Under the pieces are notes generated by a model, which saw only the letters and a list, made by a program, of their open reading frames with translations, did not search any database and had not been told where the DNA came from. Below, one piece after another: positions 9,024-20,200 of a stretch of 64,000 bases of DNA. The position numbers and the translations under genes were made by a program. Position 1 is the stretch's first letter. Every line of letters begins with the position of its first letter. Source of the DNA: Mytilisepta virgata (taxonomy: Eukaryota > Mollusca > Bivalvia > Mytilida > Mytilidae); the NCBI GenBank assembly GCA_028015205.1, contig CM051512.1, forward strand, positions 23,467,139 through 23,531,138, written 5' to 3'.

Positions 9024-10014
9024 CGTGAAGAACCACTCTGATTCTGACAAAAAGTATTCTGAAGATGAAATTACAAACATGTTAGATTTTCTCATAGACA
9101 ACATATTCGTTGAATTTGGCGGTCTAATTTTTCAACAAACAATCGGCATTCCAATGGGAACCAACTGTGCTCCTCTCCTCGCCGATCTGTTTCTGTACTC
9201 ATATGAAGCGGACTTCATTCAAGGGTTACTACATGAAAACAAAAAGAAACTAGCCCAATCCTTTAATTTCACTTTTCGTTATATAGATGATGTGTTGTCG
9301 TTAAATAACGACAAATTCCAAGACTTTCTACATCTTATCTACCCCAGTGAGCTTGAAATTAAGGATACTACAGATACACCAAAGTCCGCTTCATATTTGG
9401 ATTTATTTCTTGAAATAGACTATGAGGGACGTTTGAAGACAAAACTTTATGACAAACGTGATGACTTCAACTTTCCTATTGTTAATTTTCCCTTCTTGAG
9501 TAGCAATATACCAGCATCGCCTGCATATGGCGTCTACGTTTCTCAGCTTATCCGATTTTCAAGGGCATGCGTGAGTTACCCTGACTTTCGACAAAGAGGA
9601 TTACTGCTGTCACAAAAGCTTCTTAACCAGGGTTTTATCAGGGATAAGTTGATGTCATCACTTAAGAAATTTTACGGTCGTCATCATGAATTGATTGACC
9701 ATTACAGTGTTCCAATATCTAAGATGATGTTGGACCTGTTCCCACTGTCATAACCTTTCATGTGACCCCTACGATTTGTGACTTCCACCGGATTGACCTT
9801 GTTGAACTTCACGACGGGTGCCGTATACGGAGCAGGAACTGCTTACCCTTCCGGAGCACCTGGGTTCACTCCTGGTTTTTATAGGAGTTCGTGTTGTTCA
9901 TTGTTTTTAGTTTTCTGTGTTTATTTGTTGTGCTTGTGGTTGTTCGTTTGTCTTCCCGGGTTTGTCTGTCCAATGGATTACGTTTTTTTGATTGCTCCTT
10001 AGGTATATTTGTCC
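9024..10014 (+). mobile_element. Reverse-transcriptase retroelement insertion, present only in copy A
   Basis: Copy B has an intact empty site (TAATATATTT|TTCAATG, about 62630); copy A has about 990 bp here. The insert starts inside the reverse-transcriptase ORF without a start codon, which is the 5' truncation expected of target-primed reverse transcription, and ends in the tail AGGTATATTTGTCC. Any target-site duplication is only a few T residues. The tail is shared with the fragments at 5590-6060, 15726-16143 and 33800-34122. Confidence 0.9.
9025..9753 (+). CDS. Reverse transcriptase, Penelope-like type, 5'-truncated
   Basis: The ORF covers the palm and thumb of a reverse transcriptase. 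It has a GIPMGTNCAPLLADLFL block (about residues 41-57) and the catalytic FRYIDDVLS (YIDD, about 86-89), followed by LEIKDTT..SYLDLFLEID and KLYDKRDDFNFPIVNFP. The N-terminal half is missing because the insertion is 5'-truncated, and the apparent start is a GTG at the insertion edge. No GIY-YIG or other endonuclease domain follows before the stop. The palm resembles Penelope-like elements, but the exact clade is not certain. The frame has no internal stop, in keeping with a recent insertion. It is not expected to be functional. Confidence 0.8.
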   Translation: MKNHSDSDKKYSEDEITNMLDFLIDNIFVEFGGLIFQQTIGIPMGTNCAPLLADLFLYSYEADFIQGLLHENKKKLAQSFNFTFRYIDDVLSLNNDKFQDFLHLIYPSELEIKDTTDTPKSASYLDLFLEIDYEGRLKTKLYDKRDDFNFPIVNFPFLSSNIPASPAYGVYVSQLIRFSRACVSYPDFRQRGLLLSQKLLNQGFIRDKLMSSLKKFYGRHHELIDHYSVPISKMMLDLFPLS

Positions 10015-10929
10015 TTTTCAATGAAATTCAGAGTAAACGTTGGTGAAAAAAATAACTAAATGGTGGATAGCAGTAATCAAATACTATACTATTTAGTGAT
10101 AAGCATTATTGAAATATATCCGGGTATAATCTTATATTAAACAGGACAAACTGTGTGATTAAGTGAGATTGCGTTGTGATTGTGTTAATACGCACAGCGA
10201 AAAATGTTATTGTCATTCCGGTACCCGAATTTCTTATTATATTTCCTGCATTTTTCCTTAGCATTAGATGTGACGGTTCTCTATTTGGGTGTAGATAACT
10301 TTCTGATTTGTAGTTTTCAAGATATGGGACATTAAACGTCTAAAATTTCATAATTCCTCCACATTATAGTCATTGCTTGAAAATGTGCATTAACGCAAAA
10401 GAAAAGAATTGTACTATAGTATGCATATCAAAAGCTTGTCAAAACTTTTGATAATTTTTTTCATCGGTACAAGGATCTCATTCGTAAATATAAATCAACG
10501 TGCTAACATCTTATAAGTTCATGTATTTCACATCCCATCTTTTATGGTAATATTCTATACAAAGCACAAAATGTCGTCATTCACCTAAAAAGCTAATCAA
10601 ACCTTTGAACAGAGTTTTAAGCAAGGGATATAGTTACGATACTGTTGTCAAGTCATTAAAGATGGCATTTTTTGGAATTAATATTGATTCACTCATAGGG
10701 TCTTTGCATCGGAAATAAACACATTTATTCTAAAACCAGTTGTTGGCATGATACGGGTTATGTTCTTCTCGCATAATTTATGATGGCATGATACTAAACC
10801 ACTAACGGGAGGGATTGTGGTCGATTTTCTATATGATATGGACATAATCTTTCGATCAGTTTAATTGAGGGAACTGGCATATCAGTAACTGCTAGTAGTT
10901 CTTTGTTAATATATATTGATCATTGTCAT
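10015..10929. other. Noncoding stretch (copy A)
   Basis: No ORF, RNA gene or repeat with clear ends was recognised. The stretch is nearly identical to 62631-63549 in copy B. Confidence 0.4.
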
Positions 10930-11335
10930 TTTGCTTAGTTTTTTCTGTTATCGTTTTTAACTGAGTTTTACTGTGTGTATCGCTGTATGTTTCTTTTTTC
11001 CACAATGGCTAGAGGTATTGGCGGAGTGTTGAGATCTCATAAAACATTTTTAACCGTGACGCATTTTTGTGCCTGTCTCAAGTCAGGAACCTCTAGACTT
11101 TGTTAGTCTTATGTGTTTTTTTTTTCGGAGTTTAGTGTGCCGTCCATTTTGCTGCACTAGTATACATTATTGTTTAGGGGCCAGGTAAAGCCCGCCTTCG
11201 GGTGCGGGATTTTCTCGCCGAGTTGAAGACCCATTGGTAGCCTTGCACTGTTTTCTGCTCTTTGTCGAGTTGTTGTCCCCTTGACACATTCCTCGTTTCC
11301 TTTCAGCAGTCAGTATTTTGAAACTGCTCCAGTTT
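10930..11335 (+). repeat. Dispersed mollusc repeat, GCGCCTGTCTCAAGTCAGGA-type (copy A)
   Basis: The ordered features are TTCCACAATGGCTAGAGGTA, GAGATCTCA, TGCCTGTCTCAAGTCAGGA, TAGTATACATTATTGTTTAGG, CCGCCTTCGGGTGCGGG and TTGTTGTCCCCTTGACACATT. I recognise this from memory as a very common mussel dispersed repeat, and no search was run. A related short piece occurs near 50060-50090. Copy B carries it at about 63550-63930. No coding capacity was seen. Confidence 0.6.
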
Positions 11336-11785
11336 TGTCTTAAGATATATCACGTTTGTTTTTAACTGAATATGACCTAATCGTAGCTTGTGTGTTTTCT
11401 ATATCACTAAAGTTGAAATGTAATTTCCGTGTTTTCTTCTTTGGCATGAAAGCATAAACATGTTTTCTACGAATTGATCTTTTATAATGTGTAATCTCTA
11501 CGTAATCATAAAACAACTATATTCATTATTATTGAATAAATAAAATTTTAGGGGAAGCACGAAATGTTATATGTAGGAAAATAAATTCGAATATCCACAG
11601 TATGTTATACATACCATGCTGTGTACATTAATTATTCCTGATAACAAATAAAACGATAATATCTTTATTTTCATAAACCCAATTTACACTGTCACAGAGA
11701 ATGTTAACAAAACATAAAACACAAACACACAAAAACTATTTACAATATTTATAACACAGCGACAGTGTTAAATACAACATACCAG

Positions 11786-12057
11786 TTAAGGTGGTACCCA
11801 ACACCTTGACTAAAATAAAATTGGCTCGTTTAATTTTCATAAAATTTTTAGGAAATATTTACTTTGACCTGTTGACATAAATGTTGATTTTTTTTAGTAA
11901 ATAGAATTTCAAACTTCGCGGGAATAATTTCATTGAATATATAACAGTTTGGCAAACATCATAGAGAAGCTTAATGTCTCTTTACTTATTAAATTTGATT
12001 AAAACGCTCTGGTGATTTTTAAGAGTTATCTCCCTGTAGTGTTGGGTACCACCTTAA
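11786..12057. mobile_element. TTAA-flanked MITE with GGTGGTACCCAACAC inverted ends
   Basis: The ends read TTAAGGTGGTACCCAACAC and its exact reverse complement, 272 bp apart, with TTAA at both outer edges as the target duplication. TTAA targets are typical of piggyBac-type transposases. It has no coding capacity. A decayed relative sharing the interior is at 34262-34540. Confidence 0.85.
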
Positions 12058-13757
12058 GCAAGGAGGTCAGACATGACTGTTTGTCTATTTGATAAATTTA
12101 AAGAGTTTATTTAATAGTATTTTCTTTTTCCTTGTCATAAGCTCAAAAATTTAAAACGTTGTGATATTTTAGGTAATAGCTAGGTTGAAAACGCTTGCAC
12201 TGTTCTTTTAAATTTACACATTCAAAGACATAGTGGTATTCATAACCCAGTTTTGACAATTGCACAGATGACAGTGTCGGTTATTGCGATCTATATGTTG
12301 CCATCTACCTGTTTCGACTGTTAAAGAATTATTAATTGTTCTTAATCTACAGACTCTCATTTAAAATGTTTAAGTAATGTTCGAATTCAAACTTTGATTC
12401 TGCATGAGAGCTTCTGAAGATTCAATCATAGTAAAATGCCAATATTGCAAGAATTGGTAATCTTAAGGTGAAGAATATAACGTTTAGAGATAATGTTTTC
12501 TGATCTAAAACAAACAAGATTTCTTGACAGAAAATTAATTTGAAATTCGAAAATCGCAGAAAATGCAGCAAGATAAATTTAAGTGAATTAAATGATTTTC
12601 TGACAAGACAAAACATGCATTTTAATATAAAACAAATTTTATGTACTAAACAACATATACTAAGAGTTTAGACATGTACATTTCTATTGCTAGCAAAATC
12701 TATTTAGTGAATGTGGACATGTATTAATGTGTTGAATTATTCTAGATAATGTATAACTAGACAGGCCACGAATGACATAAACCGATAAGCAGGACCATTT
12801 TAATATAGAAAACTAGTTAAGAGGGCGAATACAACACATCGATAAAATCTAGTCATATTCATGACATTCTGACATTATATAGACACAAAAGAGTTGTACA
12901 GTTAGAGCAGTTAAACTTTTTTTTAATCTTAGCTCTCTAATCATCTATTAACGTACGGTATATATATGTCTTTATAAGCCGTTTTGCGTACGTCGTTCAT
13001 ATTCTTATATTTAAAGTATCATTACTTCCGATTAGGCCACAATTACATATTGTTGTTTTTTATCTATATAAATAATTTAGCTTGCTTATTGAGAAACATC
13101 GGAAAACGAAGAACGACGCAACTGGACATTCAGGCCAAATTCCAACGACAAGATGAAAAAGTGAGTCTCATAGTTTTATAATTCAGCAGATCGGAACTCA
13201 AGTATTTTTATGAAAGTTTATCATCCCTAGTCTTTTATTTTAATTGGATATTGTTCAATTGACGCGTGCCTAATATAACATGATTAGTATATACATATAT
13301 TACAAAAACACCAATTCTATAAAATACAAAAGTGGCAAATCACTAAGGATTATTTCTAAAAGCGAAAGTGTACGTATGAAAAGACACACTGTAACGAGAG
13401 GTTCCATCGTCACATAGTCCAGTGTATCATCAAAAGTCATTTTCAGTATTTTATCTGAAATATCAATTAAAAAAACATGAAAAATCACGATACATAAATA
13501 CTTCAAACCTTAGGAGATAAATGAATATTTCATTTCATAATAAAATACAAAATAATAGTTTAAGTCATCCTAACTTTTCAATATTTGGTTTTCCCATTAA
13601 CCATCCTTAAATGTTGTGCATTGACTCACAATGGTTTGCTTTTAATTTTTGATGGAATTTAATCTAGAAAAATTTGTAAAATATTATTCAAACATTTCCA
13701 TAATAACAGGTGCACAACTTCAATATATGTACATCTTATGCGAACAACCTGGATCTT
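12058..13757. other. Noncoding stretch, 3' side of the PAN-EGF gene
   Basis: AT-rich DNA with only short chance ORFs (for example 12984-13181 and 13300-13506, neither showing a recognisable domain). No EGF-like Cys pattern was found on the - strand here, so the PAN-EGF gene does not visibly continue. Confidence 0.4.
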
Positions 13758-13770
13758 ACATATATGCCTC

Positions 13771-13892
13771 CTACCGAAGGTCGGTGGTTCTCTCCGGGTA
13801 CTCCGGCTTCCTCCACCAATAAAAACTGGCCGCCGCGAAATGGCCAAAATGTGCTGAAAACGGCGTTAAACCCCAACTAAACAAACAAACAA
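13771..13892 (+). mobile_element. 5'-truncated SINE with 13-bp target duplication
   Basis: The insert carries a conserved mollusc SINE body (GGTTCTCTCCGGGTACTCC, CCGCCGCGAAATGGCC, GCTGAAAACGGCGTTAAACC) and an ACAA-repeat tail. It is flanked by a perfect duplication of ACATATATGCCTC at 13758-13770 and 13893-13905. The tRNA-like head is absent, so it is 5'-truncated. Confidence 0.85.
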
Positions 13893-13924
13893 ACATATAT
13901 GCCTCAAGGTTACATGGGCAGCAT

Positions 13925-14135
13925 GGCGAGTGTGCTGCTGGAAGCAGAGACAGCTTACTCTTCCGGAGCACCTGAGTATACCCCCGGTTTTTATGTGGGG
14001 TCCATGTTGTTCATTTGTTTTTAGTTTTTAATTGTAGTGTTTTGGTCTCGTCTTCGTTGTTCTACAGAGTTTGTCAGTTGTTTCGATTTTCCCCTCCTTC
14101 GAATATCCCTTTGGTATTTTTTGACTTTACTTTTA
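13925..14135 (+). repeat. Tail fragment of the reverse-transcriptase element family
   Basis: The block contains CTCTTCCGGAGCACCTGAG, CCCGGTTTTTATG and a GTTGTTCATTTGTTTTTAG stretch, matching the tail of 9024-10014, and then the TTTTCCCCTCC..ATATCCCTTTGG repeat also found near 6120. It lies directly 3' of the broken EGF exon on the - strand. Confidence 0.6.
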
Positions 14136-14166
14136 ACTGTCATCAAGTTGTTATTTGAAGCCTTAC

Positions 14167-14284
14167 TGAATACTTCCTTCACAACGATTTCCAGAGTAGC
14201 CTGCTTGTCAGTTACAGGAATACGTTGAATTAGAAACTTCACACGTTTCCCCATTTTCACAAGGCTGACCAAAACAGGGATCTT
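14167..14284 (-). pseudogene. Fifth EGF exon with in-frame TGA and lost donor
   Basis: After the acceptor TTATTACAG (ending at 14285) the phase-1 frame reads DPCFGQPCENGETCEVS..YSCN, then TGA at 14208-14210 where the sixth-cysteine-region codon of an EGF would be TGC or TGT, then QAGYSGNRCE. The usual donor position reads G|GAAGTA rather than G|GTAAGTA, as if one T had been lost. The next GT donor is 10 nt further (14166) and would break the phase. Either the exon is dead and the gene is truncated here, or it now serves as the terminal exon. Confidence 0.65.
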
Positions 14285-17205
14285 CTGTAATAAGTATTCA
14301 CAATATGTTTGTATTTCATTCTAACACGTACATTCTCTCATATACACTCACTGTAGAACAAAGTACATTGGACATTAGTATGAAATAATACATAGTGCAT
14401 ACATGAATCACATCCTGTAATGCTATAGAAGTGCAATTGTTTCAGATGAGTTACAAAATCGACGTTGAAACCATTTAATAGAACATATCCTATCAAAAAT
14501 TCATGACATTTTTATATTATAATATTTTCATTTTGCACACGTGCCTAGTGGTCAAGCAAAATAAGTACTAAGACTACTGAATAAAATGTTACCAAATTTA
14601 AAAAATACCACCCTACATGTATTTTGAATTGTAAGTGAAGTCAAAATGGCCCATTTTAAATGTAAAAATATATTTTACAAGCATACTAGCATTAAACTAA
14701 ATGTTATGTAACACAACAATGAAGCAACATAACATCAAATAAAATATTCTTACGTTCACATGTCGTTCCAGAATAGCCCTTTCGACAGTTGCAGTTGTAT
14801 CCTGAACTGGAAATAGAACATGTTCCTCCATTGTTACAAGGTCGTGGGGAACATGGCGTTGCTGTAACAGATTTGCAGAAAGAAAAAACATATTACGAAT
14901 TAAGCATTTTTTTCGAAACCAAATATTTTGTTTATTTCTTTTATTGCGAACCATTTTAATATATTTTATGCGTTTGCACAAAAAATTGTTTAACTGAAAC
15001 ACATTAATATTAAAAAATTTTGACTCAGTAAAATATAAAATGTATTGATACAATAAATAATCTCACTTTCACAGGTACTGCCTGAATAACCATGTGGACA
15101 ACTGCATGAAAAAGTGGAACCGGAAACAGAGCAGTTACCATCATTTGTACATGGTTGAGATGTGCAAGGAGTGTCTAAAATTTAAAGAAAAGATTTTTTC
15201 TATGAAACAATTTCACTCAGCATTACTTTGCATAAATGTACATTAGATTTGATTAAAGATATTTGAAAAATTCATATCATTATATCAGAGAGGCAGTTTC
15301 TTTAAATTGAGTACTGCATTTGATAAAACATCCCGAAAATAGGTATTTGATTATGCATTTTTTATCACAAATTCAAACCGATCTAACTTGCATTTGTGTT
15401 GTTTATTTTTAAATGAATGAAACATAATGCAATTTACTTATCGGTGAGCTAGTTTGTAGTAAACTGTGTAGTCTGCTGTGTTTTGAAATTTTTCCACATA
15501 TAAAAATGAAAAGCTTGAAGATGGTCTTTTATAAAAACGAATTATGTATACAAATACCGACGTTCACCATTGTGATATTTCATCTTAGTATTTTAATAAT
15601 GTCTATATTTTATGTTTGGATGTTAAGAAATTTGACATTGATGTTGTTAAAAATGTTTTGATTAAAAGGTTAATTACTTGCTGCCAAAAATATTATAAAC
15701 GATAATGCAAATGTGGAAAATTGCGTGTCACAAAAGCTTCTTAACCAGGGTTTTATCAGGGATAAGTTGATGTTAGAACTTAGGAAATTTTACTGTCGTC
15801 ATCACGAATTGATTGACCGCTACAGTGTTCCAATATCTAAAATGATGTTGGACATGTTACCACTGTCGTAACATTTCATGTGCCTCCACCGATTTGTGAC
15901 TTCCCCCGGATTGATTTTGTTGAACTTCAAGATTGGATGCCGTATACGGAGCAGGAACTGCTTGCCCTTCCGGAGCACCTGGGTTCACTCTTGGTTTTTA
16001 TAGGAGTTCGTGTTGTTCATTGTCTTTTAGTTTTCAGTGTTTATGTGTTGTGTTTGTGCTTGTGGTTGTTCATTTGTCTTCCCGGGTTTGTCTGTCAAAT
16101 GTATTACGTTTTTTTATTTGCTCCCTAGGTATATTTGTCCTCTTTATTTAATAATTGAATGCTTCATTTTTTTGTAGTTTTATTTGGGGAGTAAAAAATT
16201 TCACCGAAGCACGTTATGTATGAAACAAATCTAAAAATGAGGTACCATCAAGGCATGCAATTCCTATTATTACATTTTATATTTGACAAGTAAAAAAATT
16301 ACTAGCCCTTTAAAATATTCTCCGTTTTGTCTCGAAATATTACTTCGCTGCATTGCAACGTCATCAAAGTTGTCCTGGGAGCACGTGCTGAACACGATTT
16401 TGACTTTTATTTGTTGTGTCAGAAACATTAATTTTTAGAACAACGTGACTAGCGTCTTCCAATAAAAATTACGTATTTCAAAGAAACAGACAATTATTTT
16501 AATTATTTTGAATTCAAAAATATCTTCAAGAAATATCATACCTATGACAAATTAAGAATTTTAGATATAAGAAAAGTCCGAATTGGTGTCAATACCTTAG
16601 CTGTCAAGAAAGGTCAATATAAAAAAATGATAACTGTAAAATTGTCGGATTAAAGATAAGTTCCACTTTAGAAAGAGGAAACGTGAATTGAATGTAATCC
16701 TATAGAAAATAAGTATTCCTTATTGAGGATATTTATTCATATATTTAAATTTTGAGGAATTTTGATTTTTTATTAATTGGTAGAAATAATTTTCGCAGTT
16801 CTACCCCAAATATTGTTCATACCGAGGACTTGAAAGGTTTATTCTGGATTTCATTATTGACTAATCATGTGCGAATCAACCATGCTATCAATTTGTTTTC
16901 CAAATAATACTTATCTGATCAGGAAGATAGGTGTGTTGAATGTTGATTAATTTTGAATAGTGTTGTGTTGATTTTACATTTGTTATATGTATTATATTAT
17001 GAAGAAAAAATGGGAAAGTGTTTAAATTAATAGTTATGGTACTTGGTCTCAGTTAACAACGAAAGCCTGAGAGCTGAGAGGTGAGCAGACACTGACCAAA
17101 GTCTGAGTGCGATTACTATTTTACATCCTAGCTATTGAAACTTGATTTATATCATAATTCATCCTTAGTTGTATTTAAGTTTAAATGCAAACTAAAGGTG
17201 GAATG

Positions 17206-17276
<71 letters not shown>

Positions 17277-20200
17277 GTATCCTTAATGAGAATCAGACAG
17301 AATGTTAAAATGTTCTGAAAATTACACCAGACTTTAGCACTCGTAACTCAGTAGGTTGGTCGTCTGGTTTCTTAAAAAGTCTAGAATTTAGGAGGTCCTA
17401 GCTATGAATCCCGCTGTAGACATTCAAACGTTTCCAAATAACTTTTTTCTGCATAGTTAATTAGACTTATCATTTTCGAAATTTTAATAGCTAGTTAAAT
17501 GTTCCCATCACATTTTTTGGAACAAAAAAGAGCTGAGATGTTATATTGTTTAATAATTAAAGCAGTTACTAACTTTGGATGAGGTCTAATCATGACGAAT
17601 TTTAAGTCTCGGTCAACCAATATCTAACCGGGTGATGAGTAAACCTTATCGAAGTTACATCTTACGTTTTATTCATGATATCATAATTGTAACATGCTCC
17701 TAATTTACTTTAATAAATCATTCGTAGGTCTAATTATTAATCATTTTATATGCACTAGACATTGAACCCGCGCCGGCGCGGGAAAATAGGCATTTTTTTG
17801 TTTTGTGGGGGTCATATATAAAAAGTTGTTGCGGCCATGTCATTCATGGAACAGGAACTCAATATCGATGTTGTGGCAGGCTTTCCATAAACTTTCCTGT
17901 CAAAGTGATAGTTTCATGTCTACATATGCTGTAGTATTCCAGAAATGGATGTTAATGCAAATTTTAACCGAAGTCAATGGAGCGTGAAATTTAGGTCAAC
18001 GTGACCCAATTGTCATATGGCTGTTCGTTACTACCGAAGATTATCCACTGATGAAGTAGACTGTATGCCACGTAGAATTACCAAAAATGGACCTTCAGGT
18101 TCCATCAAATTCAAAATCTATGACGAAAACACAACCACATAAAGTCAATATTTTTATTGTTACAATTAATTCTGAACAGGAACTTTATGAATACACATTT
18201 CATAATGCATTACGTTTTTTTTTCAGAATAAATATGAAATGAAATTGTAGATGTAAACATTTCCTTAATGACGGATGATTTTTTCAAAAGATGCCGTGAG
18301 TTAGGTAGAGCATATTTTTGGAAAATAATTGTTCCAATTGTTCCGTTGTCATCATGGGCGGTTCAAACGAGGCTTAATTTCACAAATATATCCAATAATC
18401 AGACAATAAAAGCATTTTTATTGTGTGGCTGCGTGTGCTGTCCACATTTATATTTATCAAAGATGTCCGAGATAAATTTCGTCATTAATGATAAAGATGA
18501 CCATTTGTTAAAAATATTTTTATCTAGGGCATGGTAGAGATATATTTAGACAGGTCACATGACAAATAATGTAAAAATAGATAATGGTGGGTTTTATCAA
18601 TTTGTGCAAGGTAAATATCCGAGCAATTCAAAAAACAACTAAGTTAGGAATTCCTCTGAACTTTACCTTACTTCTTCATAATCTTCAAAGTTCATAACCT
18701 TTACAGTTAGGAGAAATTACGTTATTGTAGAAAAAACAATCTTGAATACATGAAGCGGAAACATCCCACTCGAAGGAGAATGTTTTTAATTTGTTTTATT
18801 CTTCTTCTTCCGTAATTTCAAACAGAAATACATTTAAAATATGTCCATACTTGTTTATTTACATCAATGTGTTAAAATGATGCATTGGAGAACCTCCTAA
18901 GGGATATGTTGGGAGAACTCATTTCGGAAAAATGCATACAAATTCCATTTGCACATAAACAAAACTGAAGTTTAAATTTATAAATGCAGATTGTCAAATC
19001 CGATAATAACCTTAATAATCTGAACAATACATCGTTTATTTTGAACCACGCGTTTTGCCGCCTATTCGGCTAATTCGTAAATTTAGTATTATAGATGCTT
19101 ACACACATAACAATACGCAAACATAAGTATAATTGTATCAAAATACACTGCACGTGTAGTAATATTCAATCTTGTTAAAATTTCACTTTACAAAAATTTC
19201 AAACATACTCTCACAGAATGTGCCATAATGGCCAGCATGGCAGTTGCAGACAAAAGAAGCACGGTCAATTTCGCAGGTTCCATTCTGACATGGTGATTCT
19301 GTACATGGTGTACCTAGAATTAAAAAGAAAGATTTAGTATATAGTTAAATATTAAATTGAAAAGTGAAAGTATATTGGGAGGTCTGACAAACTCATATTT
19401 ATTAATATATTATGGGCAAAGCACAAAGCAATAGAATAATTTATTTGTTTACTTTGTTCAGTCCTACTGTTACGAAGGGTCACCTGTTACAAAAGCAAAA
19501 ACAAGCATCACAGTTACTTAATCTGAGAAATAGAAGCTTAATCGCTCGCCACATATGTATAGGAATTTAATATCAATAATTGATCATTACTATTCTCTGT
19601 CTTTCCATAAACTGGGATTTATTGTTGAATCTCGAAAAACTGAAGATAGATTATATCATGCGGTTGGCACCGATAACTTGATGGACGGATTGATTATTAT
19701 TGAACGCCCGGTGGTAATTATTACATGCATATAGGACAAGACAGGCAATTGTTTTCCTGTTAAAGAAATCATGAAATAAAAGGCTGTCATTAAGTTTTGT
19801 TGAGATATGGGAGTTGGCTCAAAGCGATCTCCATACACTGACACATATCCAGTGAAAATTTCCGGTTTGGATGTCATATCACTTTTTCCACAATTTGACA
19901 AATCACGAGCTATTTTAAAAAATATCTCCTTCCGCAAAGCAAAATGTACCTCTTTCAAGCTCTCCATGCAGAATAAAAATGTTCTTGGTTTTATTTATTT
20001 AATCCTTTCAAACTTTTTATTGAAAATGCATCAAGTAAATACAGTTTTAATACAGCACTTGTTGTTCAGTTATCATGGTTGGTTTGTTACAGTAGATTCA
20101 TATATCACGGTGCAATAATATTTTTTTTGTATTCCTCAGGTCAAAGTTCATTCCAGGTCTTGAGCCATATAAGGACGGAAACGAACGAGCAACCTTCCTC

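Larger units (their letters stand above)
1..11388. repeat. Segmental duplication, copy A
   Basis: This block matches 51653-64000 almost base for base in the same orientation. It contains a candidate cGAS-like gene, a PAN exon and several dispersed repeats in the same order. The match runs off the left edge of the window in A and off the right edge in B, so the true ends are not visible. Differences are scattered substitutions of roughly one to a few percent, small indels, and two large ones: 9024-10014 exists only here, and a 1.9-kb block near the start exists only in B. It could be a tandem duplicate with a period of about 53 kb, or an allelic copy wrongly kept in the assembly. Confidence 0.95.

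Noticed and set aside
9778..10002. 74-codon ORF after the reverse transcriptase (also 33816-34058, 15933-16151)
   Set aside because: It follows the shared tail of the element; no known domain. Kept only as a finding on tail conservation.
14021..14272. 83-codon - strand ORF with Lys/Arg-rich C-terminus
   Set aside because: Wrong frame over the fifth EGF exon; the true frame shows the EGF cysteines.
14697..15053. 118-codon - strand ORF
   Set aside because: Wrong frame over EGF exon 14754-14861 plus intron.
17333..17420. tRNA gene
   Set aside because: Box A-like sequence but poor box B and no acceptor stem; at best a SINE relic.
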